Source: Bacteroidales bacterium (GTDB lineage: Bacteria; Bacteroidota; Bacteroidia; Bacteroidales; Marinifilaceae). From it: DNA of 56,006 bases. The position numbers and the translations under genes were made by a program. This document shows positions 35,343 through 44,791 of the stretch, piece after piece (the first letter of the stretch is position 1; each line of letters begins with the position of its first letter). The notes under the pieces were generated by a model. The model worked only from the letters and a program-made list of their open reading frames with translations. It made no database searches and was not told the origin of the DNA. Location of the stretch: positions 1 to 56,006 of the forward strand of contig SUWY01000017.1 of assembly GCA_015061245.1 (NCBI GenBank). Direction: 5' to 3'.

Positions 35343-35816
35343 ATGAATATGAGAAGAATTCTTTTTGTCTGTTTGGGAAATATTTGTCGGTCGTCGTCGG
35401 CGCAGACAATTATGCAGGCGAGGGTTGATGAGTTGGGATTGAGCGATGACTATTACATTGATTCTGCGGGGCTTATAAGCTATCATCAGGGCGAGCCTGC
35501 CGATTCACGAATGAGGGCACATGCTGCACGCAGAGGCTACAACATTACTCACCTTTCGCGTCCTGTTACATATAATGATTTTTTCGATTTCGATATGATA
35601 ATCGGAATGGATGATTCAAATATTGATCGTTTACGTGATTTGGCTCCCGGTGCCGATGAGTTGAAAAAGATTTACCGCATGACCGATTTTTGTGTAAATA
35701 AGGTGGTTGATCATGTCCCCGACCCATACTATGGCGGTGCCTCGGGATTTGAGAATGTTTTGGATATTCTTGAGGATGCAGTTGAGGGGCTTATTCAGTC
35801 TGAAATTAGGAATTAG
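35343..35816 (+). CDS. Low-molecular-weight protein tyrosine phosphatase
   Basis: A 157-residue phosphatase. The active site CLGNICRS (Cys at residue 10, Arg at 16) lies at the N-terminus, and the general acid Asp in DPYY (about 127-130) near the C-terminus. In bacteria these enzymes often act on tyrosine kinases of capsule synthesis, or belong to the arsenate reductase-like group; no such partner lies nearby. The last codons and the stop are supplied by the first units of the AATTAGG repeat array (protein ends EIRN). Confidence 0.93.
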   Translation: MNMRRILFVCLGNICRSSSAQTIMQARVDELGLSDDYYIDSAGLISYHQGEPADSRMRAHAARRGYNITHLSRPVTYNDFFDFDMIIGMDDSNIDRLRDLAPGADELKKIYRMTDFCVNKVVDHVPDPYYGGASGFENVLDILEDAVEGLIQSEIRN

Positions 35817-35894
35817 TAATTAGTAATTAGGAATTATGAATTTGGAATTAGTAATTAGGAATTATGAATTTGGAATTAGTAATTAGGAATTATC
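35804..35894. repeat. Tandem array of 13 AATTnnn heptamers
   Basis: Thirteen contiguous 7-base units, all AATT plus three bases (AGG, AGT, ATG, TGG, ATC). The four-unit block AATTAGT-AATTAGG-AATTATG-AATTTGG repeats, so a 28-bp superunit sits on top of the 7-bp one. It begins inside the end of the phosphatase gene, supplies its stop, and runs to 18 bases before the start of the next gene. AATTATG units create spurious start codons. Confidence 0.92.
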
Positions 35895-35911
35895 TTGAAA
35901 TAGTTTTACGG

Positions 35912-36958
35912 ATGAAAAACTCATTTCTTTTGTTACTTGTTTTAGTGTTTTTTGGGTGTTCGGATAGAGGAGAGCAGGTAGAATATATAGGTTTGGACTC
36001 TTTTAGTGATAATAGAATTGAAATTAGTGGTAACGTGCTGAATGGTGATTTTGTTTTCAGTTGGCCCTCGGAAATCATCATAGTAGATTCATTGTTGATA
36101 ATTCATGATTTTCACATGCAAAATTATGGGTTGCATATTTTCCGTAGGAGTGATGGAACGTTTATTAAGAGTTTTGGCGCACGTGGTAGAGGTCCTGGAG
36201 AGTTGTTGTCAATTAGTTCATTAAGTGTGAATGATAATGGGGTATTAATAGCCTATGATGCAAATAGCCGTAGGGTAATGAAATATGATTTGCATAAGCT
36301 ATTAAATAATGAAACCTATTATTACGAAGAGTTTTCTATTCCAGAAAGGCTTTCATATTTTGTGAGTAATATGTTTAGTTGTGGAGATAATTATCTTATG
36401 ACAAGCTATTATGAACATTTTCGATATGGAATATATAATAAGCTAAAAGATTCGGTATTTTCTATCTATGCTCAATTTCCGAGTTTTACGGATGATGAGG
36501 AGGTTAATCGTGCAATCGTTGAATATGGAGTTTTAGAAATATCACCCAATAAGCAATACCTATTAAATGCAACGTATGTAGGAGCAACTATAGAGTTGTT
36601 TTGCTTGAATGATTGTTCTTTAGATTTGAAAAAAGCATTACATATTTCAAAACCTCAGTATAACGAAGTTGAGGGTACTTCGCCTAAGTGGGTTAATCCT
36701 ACAGAAGAGTGTATAATAGGAACCGAGGATGCCTTTATTACAAATGATGCAGTTTATACTTTGTTCTGGGGTGTTCCTAATAATGCCTTAGAGATTTCAA
36801 AGCCTTATATCGTTCAGTATGATTACGACTTGTCAATTAAGAAAATATTTGAAACACGTGAGGTTGTTGGAGCGTTTGCTGTTGAAGGTGATTGTATGTA
36901 TGCCGTTGCCTGTGACGATGATGGTGAGTATAAGTTGTATACCTACGCTATAGAATAA
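35912..36958 (+). CDS. Six-bladed beta-propeller lipoprotein (copy 1)
   Basis: A lipoprotein of about 348 residues. The start at 35912 (MKNSFLLLL) gives a proper signal peptide with lipobox FFGC; a longer frame begins at 35864 but starts inside the heptamer repeat and has no sense as a signal. The mature protein has repeated beta motifs such as RSDGTFIKSFGARGRGPGE (about 83-101), which is typical of the 6-bladed propeller (NHL-like, DUF4934-type) proteins of Bacteroidetes. Ligand unknown. Relatives at 40603 and 47219. Confidence 0.85.
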   Translation: MKNSFLLLLVLVFFGCSDRGEQVEYIGLDSFSDNRIEISGNVLNGDFVFSWPSEIIIVDSLLIIHDFHMQNYGLHIFRRSDGTFIKSFGARGRGPGELLSISSLSVNDNGVLIAYDANSRRVMKYDLHKLLNNETYYYEEFSIPERLSYFVSNMFSCGDNYLMTSYYEHFRYGIYNKLKDSVFSIYAQFPSFTDDEEVNRAIVEYGVLEISPNKQYLLNATYVGATIELFCLNDCSLDLKKALHISKPQYNEVEGTSPKWVNPTEECIIGTEDAFITNDAVYTLFWGVPNNALEISKPYIVQYDYDLSIKKIFETREVVGAFAVEGDCMYAVACDDDGEYKLYTYAIE

Positions 36959-37057
36959 TAAGGGTGGAAATTTGCTGAATATTTGTGTTTTAATATTCTT
37001 TTTCGTGCTCAATAATTTTATTAAATTCGCACCTTGTAAACTATTTTATACTAAGGT

Positions 37058-38344
37058 ATGGATTTAACAAAATTAAAAAGAGAGTCACTATGCGTTCAGG
37101 CCGGGTGGCAACCAAAGAACGGTGAGGCACGCGTTCTTCCTGTATTTCAAAGTACTACATTTAAATATGACGATACCGAGCAGATGGCTGATCTGTTCGA
37201 TTTGAAGGCAAGCGGATACTTCTATACTCGTTTGCAGAACCCTACCAACGATGCTGTTGCATCGAAGATAGCTGCTCTTGAGGGTGGTGTTGCAGGAATG
37301 TTGACATCATCGGGTCAAGCTGCGAATTTCTATTCTATATTCAATATCTGTGAGTCAGGAGACCACTTTATTGCTACAAACGATATTTACGGAGGTACAT
37401 TTAATCTTTTCGGAGTTACTTTGAAAAAGTTGGGTATCGAGTGTACTTTTGTCGATTCAGAGTGCTCTGATGAGGAGCTTGAGGCTGCTTTCCGTCCAAA
37501 TACAAAGTGCGTTTTCGGAGAGACACTTTCAAATCCCGGATGTAAGGTTTTTGATATTGAGCGTTTTGCAAACATGGCTCACAAACATGGTGTACCTTTG
37601 ATTGTCGATAATACTTTTGCAACTCCAATTAATTGTCGCCCATTTGAGTGGGGTGCTGATATTGTTACTCACTCAACTACAAAATATATGGATGGACACG
37701 CAACTGCAGTTGGAGGAGCAATTGTTGATAGCGGCAATTTCGACTGGGAGGCTCATGCCGATAAGTTCCCTGGTTTGTGTCAGCCCGATGAGTCATACCA
37801 TGGTTTGGCATATACAAAGGCATTCGGTAAGATGGCCTTTATCACTAAGGCTACTGCACAGTTGATGCGCGATTTGGGTTCAATTCAGAGTCCGCAAAAT
37901 GCCTTCTTGTTGAATTTGGGCCTTGAGACTCTTCATTTGCGTATGCCACAGCACTGTAAGAATGCTCAGGCGGTTGCAGAGTATTTGGAGAATCATCCAA
38001 AGGTTGCATGGGTTAACTATTGCGGATTGAAGGGTAATAAGTATTATGAGTTGGGTCAGAAGTATGTCCCAAACGGTTCGTGCGGAGTTATGGCCTTCGG
38101 TTTGAAAGGAACCCGTGAGCAGGCAATCCAATTTATGGATAGCTTGGATATGATATGTATAGTTACTCACGTTGCAGATGCTCGTACTTGTGTTCTGCAT
38201 CCGGCAAGTCATACCCACAGACAACTCTCTGAGGAGCAGTTGAAGGCGGCAGGAATTGCCTCGGATTTGATTCGTTTGTCTGTCGGTATTGAGAATGTAC
38301 AGGATATTATTGCCGATATTGAGCAGGCTTTGGAGAAGATTTAA
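37058..38344 (+). CDS. metY: O-acetylhomoserine sulfhydrylase
   Basis: PLP-dependent Cys/Met-metabolism enzyme, 428 residues, which makes homocysteine from O-acetylhomoserine and sulfide. The start LKRESLCVQAGWQP, the YTRLQNPT block (about 56-63) and LTSSGQAA (about 87-94) are family features. The PLP lysine is K209 in HSTTKYMDGH. The length and the VLHPASHTHRQL block (about 373-384) favour MetY over cystathionine synthase (about 380 residues). Methionine made here would feed metK at 21070. Confidence 0.93.
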   Translation: MDLTKLKRESLCVQAGWQPKNGEARVLPVFQSTTFKYDDTEQMADLFDLKASGYFYTRLQNPTNDAVASKIAALEGGVAGMLTSSGQAANFYSIFNICESGDHFIATNDIYGGTFNLFGVTLKKLGIECTFVDSECSDEELEAAFRPNTKCVFGETLSNPGCKVFDIERFANMAHKHGVPLIVDNTFATPINCRPFEWGADIVTHSTTKYMDGHATAVGGAIVDSGNFDWEAHADKFPGLCQPDESYHGLAYTKAFGKMAFITKATAQLMRDLGSIQSPQNAFLLNLGLETLHLRMPQHCKNAQAVAEYLENHPKVAWVNYCGLKGNKYYELGQKYVPNGSCGVMAFGLKGTREQAIQFMDSLDMICIVTHVADARTCVLHPASHTHRQLSEEQLKAAGIASDLIRLSVGIENVQDIIADIEQALEKI

Positions 38345-38376
38345 ACAACGCGAAATACAATAAACAATAAAATAAC

Positions 38377-40593
38377 ATGAAGAAGACAATCATTACTCTG
38401 TTGTGTCTCTGTTTAGGAGTTGCAACATTTGCACAGGAGTTGACCCTTGAGAGTGTTATCAGGGGAAACTTGCTTCACAACCGTGGAGGTGGTGGATTGA
38501 GTTGGTTCGATGGCGACCACTACTACAAGTATGATCAGGTAAAGGGTGGTGGCGTTGAGATGGCAAAGTATAATGTTGCCAATGATGAGCGTACAGTGCT
38601 TATACCAGCCTCAATGTTGATAAATCCTACAACAGGAAAGCAATTTGCTATTCGCAACATTATTTGGAGCGAGGACGGAGAGCGCGTTCTTATCTACACA
38701 AATACAAAGCGTGTTTGGCGTTACGATACCCGCGGAGATTATTGGTATTTGAATGTTAAGACCGGTAAGGTTGCTCAGGTGGGCGAGGGCTTGCCGGAGT
38801 CATCGTTGATGTTTGCAAAATTCTCGCCCGATAGCAAGAAGATTGCATACGTATCAAAGAACAATGTATATGTAGAGGCTATTGACGAGAGTAATGGTTT
38901 GAAGTTGGTGCGTACTCAGCTTACAACCGATGGCGATGAGCGAATCGTAAACGGAACTTTCGACTGGGCTTACGAGGAGGAGTTCAGCTGTCGTGACGGA
39001 ATCCGCTGGAGCCCTGATAGCAAGTATGTTGCTTTCTGGCAGAGCGATACCGAGGGTACAGGCACCTTCGCAATGATTAACAATATCGACTCAATCTATG
39101 CTACTATTCAAGAGTTCCCATATCCAAAGGCAGGAACCCCGAATTCTGCTGTAAAGATTGGTTATGTAGCAGCCGATGGAGGTAATATAACCTGGGTTCC
39201 AATCCCGGGAGATCCACGTAACAACTATCTTCCACGCATGGAGTTTATTCCCGGAAGCAATGAGTTGTTTATCCAGCAGATGAACCGTGAGCAGAATACC
39301 AATAAGATTTGGGTTGTATCATTGGCAGATAATCAACCGAAGAATATCTTTACCGATACCGATGCAGCCTGGTTGGATACCAACGACGATATTATGTGGT
39401 TGAAGAACAATACATGGTTTACCTGGTTGAGCGAGCGTGACGGATGGCGTCACATGTACAGAATCAGTCGTGATGGTAAGCAGATTGTTCCGGTAACAAA
39501 GGGTGATTTTGATTTTATCTCCGCTGTTGGTACCGATATGAAGAGCGGAGTTGTATATTTTATGGCCTCGCCCGAAAACTATACACAGAGATATTTGTAT
39601 AAGGCTAAATTATTTGGAAATGGTTCTGTTGAGCGTGTAAGCCCTGCAAATCAGTCAGGTCAGCATAGCTATAACATTTCGCCAAACGGAAAGTGGGCTG
39701 TACATACATATAGCAATGCTTCAACACCAAACTATATTGAGAAGATCTCTTTGCCAAATCACAAAACATTGCAGGTAATAGAGACCAATGAGTATGCAAA
39801 AGAGGCGTACGCTAAGTTGGGATTGAATCCTAAGGAGTTTGTAAAGGCTAAGAGTGGAGATTTAGAGCTTGATGCTTGGATTATTAAGCCTCGCGATTTC
39901 GATCCAAACAAGAAGTATCCTGTGATTGTCTATGTGTATGGTGAGCCTGCAAGTGCCACTGTAAACGATGCTTGGGAGGGTGGTTACCTTTGGGATCAAC
40001 TTCAGGCAAATCAGGGATATATTGTTGTAAGTATTGAGAATCGTGGTGCCAATGCTCCTCGCGGACGTGAGTGGAGAAAGTGCATCTACGGAGAGGTTGG
40101 AACCTTTGCTTCAGAGGATCAGGCTCGTGGAATTATGGATTTGTGCAGAAAGTACAACTACATGGATAGCACTCGCATCGGAATTAACGGATGGAGTGGT
40201 GGAGGTAGCCAGACTTTGAACTGTATGTTCCGTTATCCCGAGGTATTTAAGGCTGGAATTGCAATTGCTTTCGTTGCTGATCAAAGAACTTACGATAATA
40301 TCTATCAGGAGCGTTATATGAATACTCCTCAAAACAATCCGGAGGGTTATAAGAAGGGTTCTCCTATCAGCCATGCAGCAGGATTGAAGGGTGAGTTGCT
40401 AATGATTCACGGAACAGGTGATGATAACGTGCACTATCAGAACATGGAGCTTATGGCAAACGAGCTTATCCGTTTGGGTAAGACCTTCTACCAGATAAGC
40501 TATCCAATGCGTTCTCACTCAATCTCTGAGCGTGCCAATACAACTTACCACTTGCGTAAGAGTATGTTGAAATTCTGGAAAGAGAAGTTGTAA
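38377..40593 (+). CDS. Dipeptidyl peptidase IV-type serine peptidase (S9B)
   Basis: A 738-residue exported prolyl peptidase: signal peptide (about 1-19, ending TFAQ), an eight-bladed propeller (about 40-480) and an alpha/beta-hydrolase domain. The catalytic triad is visible: S607 in GWSGGGSQ, an Asp at D682 or D683 in GTGDDNVH, and H714 in RSHSI. The double-Glu motif EEEF near residue 208, which binds the substrate N-terminus in DPP-IV, is present. It cuts X-Pro dipeptides from periplasmic peptides. 32 bases after metY. Confidence 0.94.
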   Translation: MKKTIITLLCLCLGVATFAQELTLESVIRGNLLHNRGGGGLSWFDGDHYYKYDQVKGGGVEMAKYNVANDERTVLIPASMLINPTTGKQFAIRNIIWSEDGERVLIYTNTKRVWRYDTRGDYWYLNVKTGKVAQVGEGLPESSLMFAKFSPDSKKIAYVSKNNVYVEAIDESNGLKLVRTQLTTDGDERIVNGTFDWAYEEEFSCRDGIRWSPDSKYVAFWQSDTEGTGTFAMINNIDSIYATIQEFPYPKAGTPNSAVKIGYVAADGGNITWVPIPGDPRNNYLPRMEFIPGSNELFIQQMNREQNTNKIWVVSLADNQPKNIFTDTDAAWLDTNDDIMWLKNNTWFTWLSERDGWRHMYRISRDGKQIVPVTKGDFDFISAVGTDMKSGVVYFMASPENYTQRYLYKAKLFGNGSVERVSPANQSGQHSYNISPNGKWAVHTYSNASTPNYIEKISLPNHKTLQVIETNEYAKEAYAKLGLNPKEFVKAKSGDLELDAWIIKPRDFDPNKKYPVIVYVYGEPASATVNDAWEGGYLWDQLQANQGYIVVSIENRGANAPRGREWRKCIYGEVGTFASEDQARGIMDLCRKYNYMDSTRIGINGWSGGGSQTLNCMFRYPEVFKAGIAIAFVADQRTYDNIYQERYMNTPQNNPEGYKKGSPISHAAGLKGELLMIHGTGDDNVHYQNMELMANELIRLGKTFYQISYPMRSHSISERANTTYHLRKSMLKFWKEKL

Positions 40594-40602
40594 TAGTACC
40601 TT

Positions 40603-41757
40603 CTACTTTGCAGAGTAATAGACCAGGATAATGTCGCCATCTTTGAGTTTGTCAGAGGTGGCGATATTTGTTAGATATGGGCGATAAAGCTCTATATCCT
40701 GATCAATTATACTGTGAACAGAGATCATTGCATTGTCGAATTGTTTTGGTTGTGGTTTGAATTCGATATCAGTTGTTGGTAAAACCTTTCCGAATTTGGT
40801 CTCTCCGGTTTTCAAATTATGGGTAATGGTATATAAGGTCTTTTCTTCAGTAGCCTCGGTGTTTACTGATATTGAGCTGAGATCTTCCGATATGACAATC
40901 GGACTCTCAATAGAGCCCATTTCAACGATAAGAGTTAAAATATCTCCAACAATGTATCGGCTTGTAGGGATAGCTGCAGGCGACTCATTAATTTTCTGGA
41001 TAAACTCGTATCTTAATGTACTTGGCATATTGTCGCTGCCAAAATCAAACTCTAATACTTTTGCTAAGGTATCGTTCTCTATTTTAAACAACTCTCTTGA
41101 ATAGAGCGGCGATATGTAGATTTCGTTATTATATGTGAAGAGATTGTTGGCAACTTTCTCAACGATAGGTAAACCGTTAGGACTTTCTTTATCTCGGATA
41201 AACCATTGTTGGATGGTGTCGTTTTGAAAATCTATTTTTACAATATCGGCATCACCCTCCTCAAATGTAGAATTGTTATAATATATGCCGTCGCTATCTA
41301 TCTTTAGAATGTAGTTGCCACAAATATTTAATTCTCCTATACTATTTAAATCTTCATCGTAGATCCATGTTTTTTGTTTGTTTGGGTCGCAAATGTATAT
41401 TTTGTTGTTATGGCATTTGATATCGGTAATGTATCCGTATTCATCACCGGCACGTCCCATTTTATTAACACTTCTGATATACTCTCCGCTTTGTCGGTTA
41501 AATTGGAATATCGTACATGTTTTGAATTCTACTACATAAATATATTTATCAGAGTAATCTACACGGGCAACTTGGCCAATGAAGATGGAGTCGTTGGGAA
41601 ATTTCAATAGTTGCATCTCTGCCTTTAGTCCCAACTCATCAAGGGTAATATCATCAGCCTTTGACAAATCTATTTTAATTGCGCCGGGATTTGATGTTGA
41701 GCAGCCGGCAAAGAGTGCTATTGTGATAAGAAGTGTAGTAAATATTAGTTGTTTCAT
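40603..41757 (-). CDS. Six-bladed beta-propeller lipoprotein (copy 2)
   Basis: A 384-residue lipoprotein with signal peptide and lipobox LFAGCST. The mature protein follows the same plan as the gene at 47219: IKIDLSKADD, then LKFPNDSIFIGQVARVDYSDKYIYV, then RQSGEYIRSVNKMGRAGDEY (shortened here), so the two are paralogues. The family is common next to surface transport genes but stands alone here. A minus-strand -7 element TACCTTTG lies at 41774-41781. Function unknown. Confidence 0.85.
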   Translation of the reverse strand: MKQLIFTTLLITIALFAGCSTSNPGAIKIDLSKADDITLDELGLKAEMQLLKFPNDSIFIGQVARVDYSDKYIYVVEFKTCTIFQFNRQSGEYIRSVNKMGRAGDEYGYITDIKCHNNKIYICDPNKQKTWIYDEDLNSIGELNICGNYILKIDSDGIYYNNSTFEEGDADIVKIDFQNDTIQQWFIRDKESPNGLPIVEKVANNLFTYNNEIYISPLYSRELFKIENDTLAKVLEFDFGSDNMPSTLRYEFIQKINESPAAIPTSRYIVGDILTLIVEMGSIESPIVISEDLSSISVNTEATEEKTLYTITHNLKTGETKFGKVLPTTDIEFKPQPKQFDNAMISVHSIIDQDIELYRPYLTNIATSDKLKDGDIILVYYSAK

Positions 41758-41936
41758 AATAATCTGTTTTTTGCAAAGGTATAGTTTTATAGTTGGATTA
41801 TCGCTTTGGTTGTTATTTTTTTTGTTTTAGTGTCAAAATGTCTGAAAATATGTCAAAATGGCACAAAAGATAACTTGGAATAGAGTTTGTATCGTATAGA
41901 GTGAAGGTGAAAACTTTTGAAAAGCAATTATTGAAT

Positions 41937-44531
41937 ATGAATACAAACAACTACACAATTAAGTCGCAAGAGGCACTACAAAGTGCGGTGCAAATTGCGC
42001 AGGGAAACGGACAGCAGGCAATCGAACCTGCACACTTGTTAAAGGGTGTGGTGCAGAACGGAGAGAATGTTGTGAACTTCATCTTTAATAAGTTGGGTGT
42101 AAATAAGGGTGCTGTTCTTTCAGCATTGGATGGAATTATTGCAAGTTACCCTAAGGTATCGGGAGGAAATCCATATCTATCTTCCGATAGTAACCGTGTT
42201 ATGACCAAAGCTCAGCAGTTGGCGAGCGAAATGGGTGACCAGTATATATCGTTGGAGCATATCTTTATGGCAATTGTTGCCGGTAAGGAGCAGACTGCAC
42301 GTCTTTTGAAGGATAACGGTGTTACCGAAAAAGATACAAAGGCGGCAGTGTTGGAGTTGAGAAAGGGCTCTAATGTCAATTCACAGTCGGCTGAAGATAG
42401 CTACGATTCATTGAATAGATATGCTATCAATCTTAATGAGCGTGCAAGAAATGGAAAGCTTGATCCGGTTATTGGCCGTGATGATGAGATACGCCGTGTT
42501 TTGCAGATTTTGTCGCGCAGAACCAAGAATAATCCTATTCTTATAGGAGAGCCTGGAGTTGGTAAGACTGCCATTGCCGAGGGGTTGGCTCAACGTATTG
42601 TCAATGGCGATGTGCCCTCGAACTTGGCGAGCAAAACTATCTACTCATTGGATATGGGAGCATTGATTGCAGGTGCAAAGTATCAGGGAGAGTTTGAGGA
42701 GCGTTTAAAGGCTGTTGTGAACGAGGTTTTGAAGTCTGATGGCGAGATAATTCTTTTCATCGATGAGATTCATACTCTTGTTGGTGCAGGAAAATCGAAT
42801 GGAGCAATGGATGCTGCAAATATTCTGAAACCAGCCCTCGCCCGTGGAGATCTGCGTGCAATAGGAGCAACAACTCTTAATGAGTATCAGAAATATTTTG
42901 AGCAGGATAAAGCTTTGGAGCGCCGATTCCAGAAGGTTTTAATCGATGAGCCCGATGTTTTGAGTGCCATTAGTATTATGCGTGGATTGAAGGAGCGCTA
43001 TGAGAATCATCACAAGGTGCGTATCACCGATGATGCGATTATTGCATCGGTTGAGTTGTCGCACAGGTATATCAGTGACCGATTCCTGCCCGATAAGGCA
43101 ATCGATTTGGTGGACGAGGCTGCAGCAAAGTTGCGTTTGGAGATGAATTCAGTGCCCGAGGAGATTGATGAGCTGGAGCGTAAAATCAAGCAGCTTGAGA
43201 TTGAGAAGGAGGCTTTGAAACGTGAGCCCGAGAGTAAGCGTTTGGAGGCTTTGAAGCGCGAGTTGGCTGATTTGAATGAGGAGCGTACAAAGTTGCGTGC
43301 CCAATGGGAGTCAGAGCGTTCGTTAATCGATGAGATTCAGAAGAGTAAAGATGCGATAGAGGAGTTTAAATTCCAGGCTAACCGTGCTGAGCGCGAGGGT
43401 GATTATGGCAAGGTGGCTGAACTTCGTTACGGAAAGATAAAAGAGGCAGAGCAACATATCGAGCAGGTTAAGGCAAAGCTTGCCGAGACCAAGAGTGGCT
43501 CTTCGCTTATTCGCGAGGAGATTACAAGTGATGATATTGCGGCAGTGGTATCGAAGTGGACAGGAATTCCTGTGAGCAGAATGATGCAGAGCGAGAGAGC
43601 AAAGCTACTGAATCTCGAGGCTGAGTTGCACAGAAGGGTTGTTGGTCAGGATATGGCAATTGCTGCGCTTGCCGATGCAGTGCGCCGTAACAGAGCCGGA
43701 TTGCAGGATGCAAAGCGACCAATCGGTTCATTTATCTTCCTGGGTACAACCGGAGTTGGAAAGACCGAGTTGGCAAAGGCGCTGGCAGAGTTCCTTTTCG
43801 ATGACGAGAGCCTTATGACCCGAATCGATATGAGTGAGTATCAGGAGAAACACACTGTGTCAAGATTGATAGGAGCGCCTCCGGGATATGTCGGTTACGA
43901 TGAGGGCGGTCAGCTTACCGAGGCGGTACGCAGAAAACCGTACTCAGTGGTACTTTTGGATGAGATTGAGAAGGCGCATCCCGATGTCTTTAATATCCTG
44001 TTGCAGGTTCTCGATGACGGCCGTTTGACTGATAATAAGGGTAGAACCGTAGATTTCAAGAATACCATTATTATTATGACCTCGAACCTTGGGGCCTCGC
44101 TTATTCAGGAGGAGTTGGAGAGCCTTACCGATGCCAATAGAGAAGAGAAGATTGAGCAGTGTAACAATAGGGTGTTTGAGCTGTTGAAGCGTACAATCAG
44201 ACCTGAGTTTTTGAACAGAATAGACGAGGTTATAATGTTCACCCCATTGCAGAAGTCCGAGATTGTGAGCGTTGTGCGTTTGCAAGTTAATCAGATAACC
44301 AAGATGTTGGAGCATAACGGAATTACAATGAGTGTTACTCCTGCTGCCGTTGAGTGGATTGCAAATGAGGGCTACGATCCGCAGTTCGGTGCGCGTCCTG
44401 TTAAGCGTGTTATTCAGCGCAATTTGCTTAACGATTTGTCTAAGCAGATTTTGTCGGAGCAGGTCTCTAAGGATAGCGTCATTGAGGTGGATGTCGCCGA
44501 TAATCACCTTGTGTTCTTGAATAAAATTTGA
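41937..44531 (+). CDS. clpB: ATP-dependent disaggregase ClpB
   Basis: Hexameric AAA+ chaperone that rescues aggregated proteins with DnaK. The roughly 864 residues comprise the N-domain (about 1-145), AAA1 with Walker [10 protein letters not shown], the coiled-coil M-domain (about 395-525, many Glu/Lys/Arg heptads), and AAA2 with Walker [10 protein letters not shown] and the pore loop [10 protein letters not shown] frame starting at 41901 adds 12 residues; the Met at 41937 ([14 protein letters not shown]) fits the family. The long inverted repeat at 44548 lies just behind it. Confidence 0.96.
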   Translation: MNTNNYTIKSQEALQSAVQIAQGNGQQAIEPAHLLKGVVQNGENVVNFIFNKLGVNKGAVLSALDGIIASYPKVSGGNPYLSSDSNRVMTKAQQLASEMGDQYISLEHIFMAIVAGKEQTARLLKDNGVTEKDTKAAVLELRKGSNVNSQSAEDSYDSLNRYAINLNERARNGKLDPVIGRDDEIRRVLQILSRRTKNNPILIGEPGVGKTAIAEGLAQRIVNGDVPSNLASKTIYSLDMGALIAGAKYQGEFEERLKAVVNEVLKSDGEIILFIDEIHTLVGAGKSNGAMDAANILKPALARGDLRAIGATTLNEYQKYFEQDKALERRFQKVLIDEPDVLSAISIMRGLKERYENHHKVRITDDAIIASVELSHRYISDRFLPDKAIDLVDEAAAKLRLEMNSVPEEIDELERKIKQLEIEKEALKREPESKRLEALKRELADLNEERTKLRAQWESERSLIDEIQKSKDAIEEFKFQANRAEREGDYGKVAELRYGKIKEAEQHIEQVKAKLAETKSGSSLIREEITSDDIAAVVSKWTGIPVSRMMQSERAKLLNLEAELHRRVVGQDMAIAALADAVRRNRAGLQDAKRPIGSFIFLGTTGVGKTELAKALAEFLFDDESLMTRIDMSEYQEKHTVSRLIGAPPGYVGYDEGGQLTEAVRRKPYSVVLLDEIEKAHPDVFNILLQVLDDGRLTDNKGRTVDFKNTIIIMTSNLGASLIQEELESLTDANREEKIEQCNNRVFELLKRTIRPEFLNRIDEVIMFTPLQKSEIVSVVRLQVNQITKMLEHNGITMSVTPAAVEWIANEGYDPQFGARPVKRVIQRNLLNDLSKQILSEQVSKDSVIEVDVADNHLVFLNKI

Positions 44532-44547
44532 GCTGATTTAGTCTAAG

Positions 44548-44720
44548 AAGGGGTGTATATCTTTTAAAAGACTCTAGCGTAAGGCGATTAGAATTTAAGG
44601 AAAATTTGCCGTAACAAAATTGCTGTTTGAGTTGCGAAGCAATGAGTTCTATTTTGTAGGCAAATTGACGTAGAAATTCTTGAGCCGTGAGCGTCTGTCT
44701 TGAAAAGATATACACCCCTT
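44548..44720. repeat. 173-bp imperfect palindrome (MITE-like or hairpin RNA)
   Basis: The terminal arms are perfect over 18 bases (44548-44565 with 44703-44720, AAGGGGTGTATATCTTTT and its complement). Inside, further blocks pair in order towards the centre: GGC, AGAATTT, AATTTGCC, ACAAAAT and a central TTGC/GCAA with loop GAA near 44637. So the whole element can fold into one long hairpin. No open frame of note. I see no clear target duplication at the ends. Confidence 0.85.
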
Positions 44721-44729
44721 GTGTTTCTG

Positions 44730-44760
44730 TTTGAAATTAGATATAGTTTGTTTAATTTTG
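44730..44760 (+). promoter_or_regulatory. Promoter of the GH43 gene
   Basis: TTTG (44730-44733), 19-base spacer, TAATTTTG (44753-44760), ten bases beyond the palindrome. Full consensus fit. Confidence 0.72.
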
Positions 44761-44791
44761 CGATAAAGGTCACATAACTAATACTGATGAT

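Noticed and set aside
35804-35894. Repeat array taken for a possible CRISPR
   Set aside because: Units are 7 bp, contiguous and without spacers. No cas genes in the window.
35864-35911. Upstream start for the propeller lipoprotein
   Set aside because: The ATG comes from an AATTATG repeat unit and the added residues spoil the lipoprotein signal; the start at 35912 gives a proper lipobox.
43944-44507. A 187-residue minus-strand frame inside clpB
   Set aside because: Shadow of the AAA2 domain of clpB; no independent support.
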